From: Rotaria socialis
Lineage: Eukaryota; Rotifera; Eurotatoria; Philodinida; Philodinidae
Assembly (NCBI GenBank): GCA_905331475.1
Contig: CAJNYU010003734.1
Location: 124,001 to 188,000, forward strand
Reading direction: 5' to 3'
Length of the DNA stretch: 64,000 bases
The position numbers and the translations under genes are program-made. The notes under the pieces are model-generated. The model saw nothing but the letters and a program-made list of their open reading frames with translations. It had not been told where the DNA came from and did no database searches. Every line of letters begins with the position of its first letter. The first letter of the stretch is position 1. Positions 1 to 17,717 of this stretch are shown piece after piece.

Positions 1-9
1 AATGGAATC

Positions 10-2460
10 AAAGAATCTCTTAGAACGTCATAGACCTTTCACAGAAAACTCATCATGGACCGAGAGTCGTTTGCTCATATATTGAATAGTAATTTCTTAT
101 CTTTTTCGTTAGTATCGGAAAGATTTTTCGACAACAGTTCAGTTATCTACATCCAAATCATCATGATCAGACTCAATGTTTAATACAGAAGTTATATGAT
201 TATTGTTACCAGTATTCGTGAATGTATTTTTCATTATAAAAAATGATCAAAATTGCAAAAACTTTTCGTTAACATTACTTCCTCACATCGAAGCTTTTAA
301 ACTGGCGTCCTCTATATATATGCCGTATAGTTTTTTATGCTTAAATTTCTCGTTACCCAACATCTCAATTAATATTGTTGATTCGAACAAGGTCTGCCAT
401 TCACACTCACTACGCTGTCAATATATTGGTTGGCATGTATTGCCATTAGAAGTAACCCACTTTGAGTACTGCCATTCTGATGATTGTTCTTTTACTTACT
501 ATCAGAAATGCAAAAGTTTTTCGCAGATTTTCTAACAATTTTTTTTAACTGACAGAATAAACCTATAATAAATTGTAAATTTAATTTTCAGAACAAGTCA
601 TACACACATTTACTAGGAAGTATTCTAAAGGTTGAGTATTTCATTTAGCATAAAAAAAACAATTTTGCAATTAATACTTAAATACATCGGTGTCTCCTCT
701 GTAAATTAATAAATCAATTAAACGGATTCTTCACTAGACGAGTCTGAATAGTTTGAAAGAAGCTACATTTAAACATCGATTATTTACTATTATTTTAAGT
801 TTTTGTAAACAAAGTTAAATTTTTAGTTATAATAACTAATAGAGTGAGTTTATGAATATTTCAGACACGAGTAAATTGTGCTCATGTATCAACGATGTCT
901 TGTTAATGGAAATTTTACAGAACATCTTTCTTATGTGTACTGAATCATTCGATGATGCGCTACAAAAATTTCGACAACATGTCGACTATGGCGACAGTTG
1001 ATTTTTAACTCATGAACAATCGAACATTATTGGAAATTCGACAATGAACATCGTAGAAAAGGTCTAGTTCTATGGTGGAATTTAAATTCAATTGATAGCA
1101 ATCAGAGCAATCCTTTTGCAAGCTTTCCAACTGTTGACTGTTTCCTTGGAAAATGTACTTCTGTAATATCCGGTAGTGAAAATTCTGAACCAATTTAGAT
1201 CAACGATTCTCAATACATTATTAATAGAGACTCTGATTATAGTTTAGCTTTTTGGCTGCTAACCACTGAAACGGGTGGTTATTATTTACCTTTTTAGGGC
1301 TAGTTTAGAAAAAATATATTGTCATCAAGAGTTAATTCACTCGCGTAAGTATAGCATTGTTGATATCTGATCGAAACATAAATTGATGAATTTCAAGGGA
1401 ATATAATTAGTATCTTGGTAGCATATGAATTTTGATGATGAATTCGATTTTTGTTTTGCAGAAGTATAATAGAAATCTACTTTTATATTTATTATGATGT
1501 AGCAAATGAACCTCTTTGTAAATTTATGGGGAGTGATGACAATTGGAACTATGCGCGTCCAGCTGGGGTATGTATAGACGATAAAAACTCTCTGTCGATA
1601 GCATTTACATCATCAGCCAAAAGCTATGGATTAAGGGTCAAATGGCGTTAGCTGCTTCAGTACCCATAGCTGCCTATAGTACCACAGCCACTGTTTCATC
1701 TTACTTATGGAGTAAATGGAATCGCTCTTTAGCAGATGTATCAGTGTGGTCACGATGTTTGTCACACAATAGAAATTAAAACATTCTATGAACAGAAAAC
1801 ATCGATCGACAAAATCAAAATTGGCAAGTATATTTTAGATCATACAACGAATTGAATATTACTTTTCACAGATTTCTATTTTTCTTCTACTGTCGATTTT
1901 AAATAAACTGATTATTCTTTAATTACATTTCATTTACTGATCTGTTTAATCGCACTACTAATATGTAGATTTTATACTCAAAAATAAGAAGTATTTCATG
2001 CACATCGAAACAGAAAAAAAGCATAAAGAATAGATATATATATCTGAAAACAAAGTAAAATGTGCATGATATGTGTTTTCTCCTAAGTTGATATCTATGA
2101 GAGTCACGGAGAATGATTCTGAAAAATTCTAGATTCATGACAAATCAAGGTACGAGACAAATTCTAGATAGCAATGCATGCTACTGTCACATGTTTACGG
2201 CTGACAATAGAACGTACTATTCGATTTCACTTGTTTTACTTCGTCAAACTTGAGAAACTCGATTACTTTATCAAATTTATAATAAAATTTCATCGATGCG
2301 AAGAATATCGATCATCTATCATCAGATATCAAAGAATTTAAAATAATTCAAAGTCAAAAACAAAATTGAAGTACTACGAAAGGAAAACTAAACAAATTTA
2401 AATAAGCTTCTGCACTGGCAAGCCAATAAACTCTTAGAAACGTTTTAGACCTTTCACAGA
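10..2460. repeat. Direct repeat pair, about 36 bp, bracketing 2.4 kb
   Basis: The segment at about 10-45 and the segment at about 2424-2460 share the core CTCTTAGAA..CGT..TAGACCTTTCACAGA in the same orientation with only a few mismatches. The intervening 2.4 kb contains the LamG-like relic. The pair could be remnants of a duplicated 3' end or of short direct repeats flanking an old insertion. The left copy touches the window edge, so its full extent is unknown. Confidence 0.5.
1021..1785 (+). pseudogene. Degenerate LamG-like (concanavalin-type jellyroll) domain relic
   Basis: Three plus-strand blocks look like parts of one LamG-like lectin domain but sit in different frames with stops between them. 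The first (about 1021-1197) contains GLVLWWNL, which resembles the opening strand of LamG-like domains (G-L-V-x-W-W-x-L/F). The second (about 1451-1650) contains NWNYARPAGVCIDDKNS. The third (about 1640-1780) contains WNRSLADVSVWSRCLS, which matches the closing LamG pattern (x-L-A-x-V-x-I/V-W-x-R-x-L-S). Stops and frame changes separate the blocks, and no splice arrangement I tried restores one frame. Known: this fold often binds sugars or extracellular matrix. Inferred: a dead copy of a secreted or surface protein. It could instead be a gene with introns I failed to resolve. Confidence 0.35.
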
Positions 2461-3782
2461 CGTTTTTCCATTCTTAAAATAAAATAGAGGCATTGCTCTA
2501 TCGAGCATTATCGTCAAATACAAGTACCATTTTTTTCTCAGTTGTAAAATTTGAATTGAGAGATGTACTTCAAAGAGCTTATAAGCAGCTATTTTATAGT
2601 TGCTATATGATTACGAGTTGAATCTTTGTTTTAATTTTAAACGGATACATACTAGTAAGAATAACGAATTGTTCGAGAGTGCTCAACGTTCTCCTGAAAT
2701 ATTGTGTGGCATTATTTTAGGAGAAGAAATTATTTTATTTCTGCCTTAAAATAATGGCAAACTGATGCTTAAGTTAATACCTTGGATGCAAACAATATCT
2801 TTTAATAAATTGATTTGAATATAAGATAAATTTATTATTTTATGACCTCATTTATTTTTTAGAAAAAGCTAGAGTTGATTTTTATCTAACTAATGCATGT
2901 CTGCTAGTTTTCTTTAAGTTACACGTAAAATGAAAAGAAAAGATTTTCCATAGAAGCGTTTTCAATGAAAGGAATATCATGCATGTGTCTTAATTTACTT
3001 TTGCATGCTGCAGTTTATGCGCACGTTTCGTTTTGAGAACGTACTCGTGTATATCTCTGGATTGATTAGCTGACTGTTTATGAACTTCACAATAAGTTCT
3101 TTTGATATGGCTCACAGACTTCCACAACCAATAATAGAGTATAGAAAGATTATGCTCCACAATGATAACTAAAGACTACATAGAAGAACCAACAAATAAG
3201 ACGAATAAACATAAACTGTAAGCATATGTTGATTCTATTACTTAACACCAATCAGCTCCAAAGAATAATTGACGATAATAACATAATTTATATATTTTTT
3301 CTTGTATTATCCGATTCATTGAAGAACTAATCAACCCATATTTATTCTTGTATATGAATTGCTTAGTGAAAAATAACATTGGTATTGACAAAAGACACGC
3401 GAAAAAAACGAATATAAATTATTTATTATTCAGGTGAGAATCAACAGAAGAGAAAGAAGAAAGAATTTTTATAAAAATAGAATATCAATGATAAAATTGG
3501 TACAATAAACATAACCAGAGAGAGAGAGAGAGAGAACAAAGAATAACATATGATTAGTAGGTTCATTTATGATTGTAAAACAAAGATACATTAACAAAAG
3601 AAAATTTTTTTTGTTTTCTGGAATATGCAAAAAACATGGCGGATAGCACTCATCAATTGGATTTTATTGCACATATCCATTATTTCTTGGGTTTGTTCTA
3701 TTTTTAAGTTGAGGCAGTTGTGTTCGGTGAGACGACACTTCATTTGATTTTTATACCAATGAGTAAATAGATTAAATCAAGA

Positions 3783-6700
3783 TTATTCAACAGGATGATT
3801 CAAAGGAGCGTCTTCTCCATTATTATCATCTTCGTCTAATAAATCACTGGTGAGTTCGTTGTCCATACTTGTTTTCGCTGCTAATTGTGCACAACAATGT
3901 TTAAGGCCTTTAAATACCCAAAATGTGAATAATATATTACAAATAACGATTCGTACACTTACCTGAACAATATAGAATAGTTAGTGCTCCTGAAAATAAA
4001 TAGATAGTTTAAATTTCTAGAGATGAATTTTAAAAATCTATGAAATAAAATCAGTGAGAACTGTTTCGATTTATGAAGATAAGGTGAAAATTACTGAGTT
4101 CTCTTTACTCGAAAGGTTCTCAAAGACATAAATAGTGTCGAGCAAAGCTTTTTCCAAGCGAGTCATCCCATAAATAATGAGTTACCTTTATCTATTGGTA
4201 GGGAACATATTCTCGATGCAAGCTAAATTCAAATTTTGCTATCTTATTTTCTATGTGAAAAACTCATTTAGTTGAATTGAAATATGACGATTCACCGAGT
4301 TAACAATATGAAATATGCATAATTTTTAAAACCTTCTCCATATAATCACATACCTAATGCTTGAACTTTTTCATCAATATTAGCAATTTTAACTTGAAGC
4401 TTTCGTTTTTCATTTTCATCAGTTAGACGATTCTCGTATTCATGAGTCATTTCTTCACGAATTTGACATTGTAAATCCATTTCTTGTTGCAAACGAGAAA
4501 TCTAAACAAATATGCGTGATGTAAAAAGCTTTGAATCATTTTAGTTACTAACTTCACCATCAAGTTTTTGTTTACGATCATCGGGTGCTAATTCAGGAAA
4601 TAATTCTTGTCCAAATTCACGTGCTCTAGCATAAAGTGCTGTATCATCAACAGCTCGTTCGTGTAGTAAATGCTCGAGATTTTTAATATCATTACTTTCA
4701 TCTGACAAGCATTGCTAAAACACACAAGAGTTAAAATTTAGCTTTTTTTTTAAGCTCTTTTTCTTACAGTAATGATATCTCGTAGATCAGCTTCAGCAAT
4801 ATTTTCATTCGGTACTAAAAACAAACTCAATGAAATTATCATTTACGAAAACTATCAAAAGATATTACTTGAACCTGTTGTTGACGGAGCTTTTTTCATA
4901 GGATTAATTTCAGAAGCTGAGGGTAATCGTTTAGATTTAAACTCTCGAAATCTACTATACGCTGATGACGCAGCATTTGCTAATTTTGAAGATGCATGAA
5001 TCGGAGAATTTACTATTGATACTTTCGCTGTTGGAATATTTGAGGGATCATTTATTGATTCATCACTTTTTGATAATTCTGATGTTGTTCCAATATTCGG
5101 ACCGAAACTGGCTGTTGTTGAATTGAGATTTCTATTGCCAAAGGCACGAAATGAACGACGTGCTGTTGAATCTAGCACTGAAAATGCAGCAGCCGCTTTC
5201 GTTGAAAGGCGATGTGCTGTTGTTGGTAATACTATTGCTGATGTAGTTGTTGTTGTTGCTGCTGGTGCTGGTGCTGCTGCTGTTATTGTTGCTGGGATTG
5301 TTGTTGCTGCTGCAGCTGCTATTGCTGTTGTTGTGGTGATGGCAACGGTGGCAGTAGTGGTAGGAGTACTGGTGGCAGATGTCATAGTAGTAGTTCGATT
5401 TACATTTGGACTTGGTATTAATTCATAATTATTTTTTATTGTAATTGAATCAGTATCATCTACTGCTAGAACCGGACCAATATCTGATTCTACTATAATT
5501 GAACTTCTCATATCTTCATCGGGTGCTGTAGTAGTTTGGTTAGTTTTTAAACCAATGGGCTCACGTGTACACTTTATTTCCGCATTAATTTTATCTTCGC
5601 ATTTTTTATGTATTGCTATTTGACAGTCACGACATTGACGGCCAATTTTCATCCAAATTTTCCGTTTACAATAATCGCATACAGTCGCAGTTGTAAATAC
5701 TTTATCATCAAAAGAATGATCGGTCAATCTAAATAGAATAATCATTTCATTAAATTTAGAAATTAGTTTTTATTTGAATTAAATTTGCCTGCGTGCAGGC
5801 GATTCTTGTTGTTCATTGATAGTATTTATATATTTCAGTTGATCTCGTTTAGTTTCTTCTTCTTTTAATTTTCTATACAGATCATTGAAAACAGGTACAT
5901 TAGCTGTGAATTGCTCGTTTTTTTCTTGTGAATTTAATCTTGCTTCGATTGCTGGTCTATGTTTGACGTTTACTGTAACAAAACCATGAGCCAAATTATC
6001 ATCGTAACCTTTATGAGTACTTAGTTCAACTCGTTTTTTACTAAAATAAAATTCGATCACTATGAATTGAAATAAAAACTAGAATCAGTATTGAATTAAA
6101 TTTTCTCATGCATAATGTTACTCTAATAAGTATGTATATATAGTTTTTTGAATGTTTACCTGTCAGACTCTGTAAGTGAAATATCTCTAAATAGGGAAAA
6201 TACTCTGATTGCTATATATCTATGTATGGATTGAAAACAGCTGTATGAAGCAATACTTACAAATTAGGTTTTACCGAATAAGCCGAACGAAAATTGAGTG
6301 TCATTTGAGTTTCACGTTTATAACTTAGATGAGCATCGAGTACTATTTCTGAGAGAGCAACTGTAGCCTAAATCAAATATAACAAATAAGTGTCATATCG
6401 AGTTTCATTACTTGTTTAGTGCAAAGAATTTTAACTTACATGACCTAGTAAAATTAGTTTTTTACCAGCATTTGGTACATCACAATCAAGTGGTGGTTTA
6501 CACCATAAACAAATGTTAAGATATCGTTCATTGGGACCCACTTGAAACTCGAATTTATTGTTAAATACAATATGCTATAATAATAAAAAATGAATATTTA
6601 AAAAATTTTTTCTGAATGAAAAACAAACGAACCGGCTCCGGCTTTTGAGTAGGAGTTGGTTGAGCTTGAAATTCTTGTAATACATCGGCATTCATCATAA

Positions 6701-8828
6701 TTAAAGTGATATAATTTACAAGATTTTTCTATAGCAAAAACGAAAATAGTTTTGGATAAAGAAATTTATAATCGATTTTGTTTACTAATGGTTTTGGTTT
6801 TTTTGTTGCATTGACAGTTGATACTTTATTATTAGCATCTTCTGTATTCGTAGTTTGTATTGATTCATCATCACCATCTGATGGTCTACTAGATAAACCA
6901 ATTGAATCAGCATTTTTTTCAGATTTTACTAAAGACAATGGAAATTAAAACTATTGAAATTTAAGAAAAACTAAAACAATCATACTTGTTGATGGAGTAG
7001 TTCTTTGCCGTAGATTGGGTGATGGCGTCAATGTATCACTACGTATCGACAATGTTGGTGAATGTCCACCCTGAAAAGAATCATTTTGGAACTAAAAAAC
7101 AATGTTTATGGCAACTATTTTACCTTTTTTTCTATTTCCGATACACTTAAAGATTCAGCAGCACGTTGTACACGAACACTATGTAATAAAGGCATACCAA
7201 TAACAATTTTTACTCCATCTTCATTTCCATTTGCTGTTGTTGTTGTTGCTGGCAATGTTCCATCGCCAGGTGAAACAGATGGTTTATATTTTAATAAGCG
7301 ATTCATTTGTTTAACTGTTTTAACGTCTTGTCCTCGCATTTTAAGTAAAAATACATTCTTATCTTCTAATGCTGTTTTAAATGCTGTAGCATCTTCAATT
7401 CCATTTGGTATTGGATCAATTTGTTCAATTAATAATTCTATTCGGTCCATATAAAGAACTTCTTTAACAAGAATTTTATGTATGTTACGTGTTAATTCAA
7501 GTTCTTTTGTTGGCCATATACTACGATCAATATATAAATAATCAGCACACGTTTTCTCGTTGATATTCACCGTTAAAAATACTGCTACAGATGGCATCTT
7601 TTGTTTATCAAATATGGTCAATGGTATTGAAAGACGATCGCAATGTTTAATTAATACATCGAAACTACCCGGTATAAGATTATTCCCATTGGCAGATAAA
7701 ACATCAGCTGGTAGAGAATGTTTTGATGCAGAAAAAAATGGTTGAAAACGAATTTTATAACTTGGCCATGTTTGTTTACGTTTTATAGCACGACGTAATT
7801 GTTGTGTGATAATATTTGCTAATTGTGGACTTTCAACTGTAGCAAAATATGATTTAACTTCAAAATCAATGAATGGTTCATCTTGAAAAACTAACAGCCA
7901 ATGGCTGAATGGTTCACGACGAAATTCTAAATGTAAACGTCCTTGAATACGTTTTACTTTAATAGATAATTGACACTTATGGCCAAATAGTAACGTTATA
8001 TCAAGTGTAACAAAAAAGCCATCTTCATAATCAGCATCAAGCTTAGCAACGAATTCCTGAACAGAAAAAAAAAATTTTAATTACATCTATCAAAAGTTTG
8101 ATATATGATACTATGAAATTTGATACTACAGGATGAAAGAAAGAATAAAGAGAAAGCAAATTTTCATCGATGAATGAATGAATGAATGAAGCTTTTATAA
8201 TCCAAATAAAGATTCATGTATCAAATAACACTTCCTTTCTCTGTTCAAAATTATGAAAGAAACAGAAAGATTTCATACCTTAATCAAATTACGCTCATCA
8301 CGTTCTTGTCGTTCAAGTTGAATATCGCTGAATATTGGACATTTCTTTCCAACTGAAAAACTTTGTATCTAAATATATTATGATTAGAATTTCAATCAAA
8401 ATTTATGGAATTATAAAACCTACGATAATATTTTGAACAAATATTTTTCCTGTTCGACTATTCTTCAATTCTTTAAATTCTGTATCCAATTTATGCATTA
8501 GATAACGTCGTAATCTTGAACTATCTTTAAGTTCTTGAAATAAAAATTGAAATAGATAATTAACAGCATCGACTGCCAAATTTTTTGCTCGTTCATTCTA
8601 TAATAGAAATATGTAGAGATCTAAACTATGTTAAGTCGTAAATTAACTTACTTCAGGCAATGGATGGAATGCTTCAAACTGTTCGTCTTCTTGTTCATTA
8701 ATTACGACTGGTGGGCTAAATGCATAGCTTGTATATAAATATAGCAATACGGCAATTGTCGATGCACAACCCAAAACATAACTTAGCAGTATAATTAGTA
8801 ACAACATAATTTTAAATGAAAGAACCAA
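3783..8828 (-). CDS. PDZD8: PDZD8-like SMP-domain ER contact-site lipid-transfer protein
   Basis: Sixteen joined exons give about 1186 aa, close to vertebrate PDZD8. Exons (high to low): 8828-8652, 8597-8424, 8368-8279, 8056-7124, 7070-6986, 6928-6786, 6728-6633, 6574-6440, 6367-6261, 6040-5789, 5728-4869, 4814-4768, 4714-4553, 4501-4354, 3989-3963, 3907-3783. In order: an N-terminal membrane anchor (IMLLLIILLSYVLGCAS), an SMP domain (FSHWLLVFQDEPFIDFEVKS, then RRAIKRKQTWPSYKIRF), a degenerate PDZ-like segment (MRGQDVKTVKQMNRLL), a C2-like part (RYLNICLWCKPP), a C1 zinc finger (CDYCKRKIW, CRDCQIAIHKKCED), a Thr/Ala-rich linker, and a C-terminal coiled coil. Known for the family: ER-anchored tether and phospholipid transporter at ER-mitochondria and ER-late endosome contacts. 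Odd points: one GC-AG intron (donor after 5789) and one weak GTTCGT donor (6632). A second Met eight codons in (MLLLIILL) could be the true start. Confidence 0.9.
5220..5400 (-). repeat. Coding low-complexity Thr/Ala tract in PDZD8-like gene
   Basis: Within the large C1-bearing exon, triplet-like repeats encode alternating Thr- and Ala-rich runs, for example TTTTAIAAAAATT. The opposite strand is a Val/Ala-rich open frame (5123-5428) that is a shadow of this bias, not a gene. The tract lies between the C1 finger and the coiled coil, so it probably forms a disordered, length-variable linker. Confidence 0.7.
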
Positions 8829-9644
8829 CTCCTATCACATCTTGAAAGAACAGAAAAAAAAACAATTTTTTATCGATTTCTCTTATTTTTTTCAGTTCTT
8901 GTTGTTCGTTTGCTTGTATTCAAAATTCTTTGTTTACACACACACACACGCACACACACTTCGAAGGCGTCATACAAAACTATACAAACACGTGAGTGAG
9001 ACAAAAGGAGAGAAGAAAAAAACAACGAAAAAAAAACCAATTAAAAGCGCACACAATCGATCATCGTCTGTCTTCAATGTTGTAGCCCTTTCGACTCTAA
9101 ACTAATAATAAACACATCCGTCAGCACTCTTTTTTTTTTGTGCATGTATAATATATGGAAGAAGCTTGCATCGATCAATTTAATATTGTTTGAATATCCC
9201 TTGTATAGTTTTTCTTAGAATACATATGTATATATATTCAAATGAAAAACGTTTTACATCAGTAATAATCCCTATTTACAATGAAATACAAAAAAAAAAT
9301 GAAAGAGAGCTAAGAATCATCGCTATGTTCCTCATTTTCTCACATGTTGTAGCGCGATAGATATGAATGCGCATGAACAAAAAAAAAAAGAAAAACTGTT
9401 GTCTATCGTGAGAAATGAAGATCACTGCGAGCATATAACGCAATAGAGAAAAGAAAACCAACAGTTTGATAATAAATTAAAAGAAAACAAAAACAAAATT
9501 CAGTCGATCAACACAATCATTTAGCGATAGTATAGGATTGTGTATGTTTCTCTATCCCTCTCGCTCTCTATCCTTTTTGACTGACACAAAACAAAAGAAG
9601 AAAAAAAAACGAAACGAAATGTGCATGTGTATAAATATGAACGA
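8829..9644. other. Intergenic: PDZD8-like 5' flank / DYRK1A 3' flank
   Basis: An 816-bp spacer between two minus-strand genes. It holds a CA/CG dinucleotide run at about 8935-8959 and several long A runs on the plus strand. It should contain the promoter of the PDZD8-like gene and the 3' UTR of DYRK1A. I see no convincing promoter motif or RNA gene. Confidence 0.5.
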
Positions 9645-15344
<5,700 letters not shown>

Positions 15345-17717
15345 TTAAGATGGATGGTGTTCATAGTTATCGGTTAATAATGACGTTGAAACTAATGGTG
15401 TTGATGTAGTAGGTGGATCCATTTTTTTAATTTGAGCAGTTGTTGGTAACTATTTTGAAAAGGAATAAACGATGCATGTTTAAACACTTTGGCTAACGTA
15501 GTAGTAAGGTAGGTAGGAAGAATACTACTACTGAAAAATTGTGAAAACAAAATACTTAAGCAATTTTCAAGGTGATATTATTATTTTATCGAATTAATTT
15601 GGTGTGATTGAGACTATACAATGCTTAAATCTTGTGTTTATTCATCTGTGCTCGCTAGAATGAACTATTGAAGTGAATCGTTTCAAAGGAAGATTCATTA
15701 TTGAAAACTTAACTGAATGAAAATTTCAATTCTCGATTCAAAAAAGGAATTTTCAAGTTGATCTAACGTAAGGACACAGAAGTATGCTAAGAAATTACTA
15801 AAGTATCTATAATTCAAGATGAAAGAGCTGCTGTCCTCAATCTTCTTACGTTTTTTTTCTTCTATACAAGGTCTAATTAATACAGTAAAAATTATACTAA
15901 AAAGGAATTTTATATTTGTTAAGATACCTTCATGTGTCAATGCCGATAGTGAGTTTCACATGTTATGAATTGATATAAATAATGTGCTTATTAATTCGTA
16001 TATATTTATTTGCATGAGATAGTACTGAATGCAAGGCTTTTTCAAAAACAAACTGACCAATATTCCTGCTCGATATTTTTATTTTTAGGCGAGTGTTCAA
16101 ATAGGAAACATTTTTCTATGTGAAGTAAAATGTAGACTTGAAATATTCCATCGAGGAAGTTTAATCGTTGGCACTCAGCTGAAAAACATCAAAGACTGAG
16201 GTTACTTATGAGGGAACATATCTAACTGATAAATCGTTTTTCGAATCGGACTTCATGCATTTGGTAGACCCTATTGAGCTATGAAAAACCCCAAAAGAAC
16301 AAATACCCATAGATCTTCAGTCCCGAATTAATGGGCATTTTACTGGAATTTTAGTCTTTACCGTGGTATACACCAAAAAATTGAATGATGAGATTTCGCC
16401 CCTAGGCAAGTCCATTTATGAGTAGGATGTTCTGAAAATTTCGGCTCAAGCATATGTTTCTTTTCCGAGATATTTAACTTCCAAAAATCACTGATATTTG
16501 ACGAAGGATTCTAGAACTTTCTTTTTTTTGGAAGTTAAATATCTCGGAAAGGAAACATTTGTTTGAGCTGAAATTTTCAGGACATCCTATTCATAAATAG
16601 ATTTGTCTATGGGCGAAATATCATCATTCAATTTTTTGGTGCATACCACGGTAAAGATTAAAATGCCTATAATTCGGGACAGAAGACGTATGGGTATTTG
16701 TTTTTTTAGGGCTTTTCATAGCTCAATAGGGTCTACCAAATGCATGAAGTCCGATTCGAAAAACGATTTATCAGTTAGATATGTACGCTCGTTAGAAGGA
16801 ATTCTATCCAAGTTGATTTTCTAGTCTCAGTTCTAAATTTTTGAAGATTTCTTTAAATTTTAGATAGTTGTTTGAAAAAGTAGTTTCATTGAAAAATAAA
16901 TCATTATGAAAATAATCAAAATGCTTCAAAAAAATAAAATTTAGAATTGTTGTAATCATACTCGAGGAATTTTTCGACCACCAAATAAATTAGCATAAAA
17001 ATTTGATTGTTGATTAACTTGTTTTCTCTTTTCTTCTTGAATAACTGGATCCAATGAGTTTAATAATTGTGCTGTTGCTATTACCATTGAAATATTTTGT
17101 TGATTGTTTCGTTCATTCTGATTTACTTCTTGTATCTTTTTTCTTTTAGCTACCACCGGAAAAGTACGTGTGCATATTATATCAATCATATTTCCATCTG
17201 ATTTATCAAGTTTTTCTTTATAATTCATGAAGCGACCATTTGGCCATATTTTTGTTGAATGTTTGAATTTTATTTTATATAAATCAGATGATAAGCCATT
17301 TGTTGAATGATCCATAAAACTTTCAGCTAGATCATAATTGATCGTTCGTTTGGGTAATGATAGCGATGATGAATGCCAATGATGGCCATTATGCCTGCTA
17401 CCACCACGACGTGCTCGTTGTGGACCTGGATTAAACTAAATATTGCATTATTATAAATAGATAAAAATAGAAAAAAAAACTAAAATCAATACTGGTCGAG
17501 AGAGTTTCGTTTTGTTATTAGCAGAAAGCGTGAAATTTTGAATTGATTCACGAATAATTTCCTCATTTGGGATTCGTGAACGATGATCAAGTGAATCTTT
17601 ATGTTGCTTAGTTGAATGTGGAGCATGCTGATTATATGAAGATGAATGTAAATCAGGATTCACATCATGTTGTAATCTTTTTAGATGATGATGATGATGA
17701 TGATGATGATGAGACAT
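15345..17717 (-). CDS. Unrecognised basic, His-rich-N-terminus protein
   Basis: Three exons give about 267 aa: 17717-17493, 17435-16962 and 15449-15345, all joined in phase 0. The N-terminus is MS followed by nine His, encoded by an ATG/ATC-type trinucleotide run (about 17686-17715). A middle part contains PQRARRGGSRHNGHHWHSSS, followed by a more ordered stretch with YKIKFKHSTKIWPNG and ICTRTFPVVAKRKK. The C-terminal part is Asn/Gln/Lys-rich and probably helical. I do not recognise the family; no transmembrane segment or signal peptide is visible. The first two exons are secure. The third is joined across a 1.5-kb intron, long for this genome, which contains a large foldback element. Without it the frame would end just after the GTATGA donor (...KIPRV). 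Basic composition suggests a nucleic-acid-binding or structural role, but this is only a guess. Confidence 0.55.
16208..16792. mobile_element. Large imperfect foldback (about 280-bp arms, 36-bp loop)
   Basis: The left arm (about 16208-16487) and right arm (about 16524-16792) are reverse complements of each other over almost their whole length, separated by only about 36 bp. Matching landmarks: CTTCATGCATTTGGTAGACC on the left faces GGTCTACCAAATGCATGAAG on the right, and GAGATATTTAACTTCC faces GGAAGTTAAATATCTC. Scattered substitutions and small gaps separate the arms. The element lies in the long intron of the unrecognised gene at 15345-17717. It codes for nothing recognisable, so a foldback MITE or an inverted duplication are both possible. 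A plus-strand ORF (16603-16824) in the right arm is incidental. Confidence 0.85.

Larger units (their letters stand above)
1..3782. other. Gene-poor, decayed region
   Basis: No intact gene is visible in these 3.8 kb. Short open frames (for example + 203-535) lack recognisable domains and have AT-biased, low-information translations. The region holds a degenerate LamG-like relic (about 1021-1785, listed separately), a near-identical direct repeat at about 10-45 and 2424-2460 (listed separately), and a short GA microsatellite at about 3516-3535. The last 300 bp are probably the 3' UTR and flank of the PDZD8-like gene that ends at 3783. Confidence 0.5.

Noticed and set aside
5123..5428. Plus-strand Val/Ala-rich ORF, 101 codons
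   Set aside because: It is the antisense shadow of the Thr/Ala-coding repeat in the PDZD8-like exon; its composition follows from the repeat.
16603..16824. Plus-strand ORF of 73 codons
   Set aside because: It lies almost entirely in the right arm of the foldback and has no counterpart in the left arm or any known domain.
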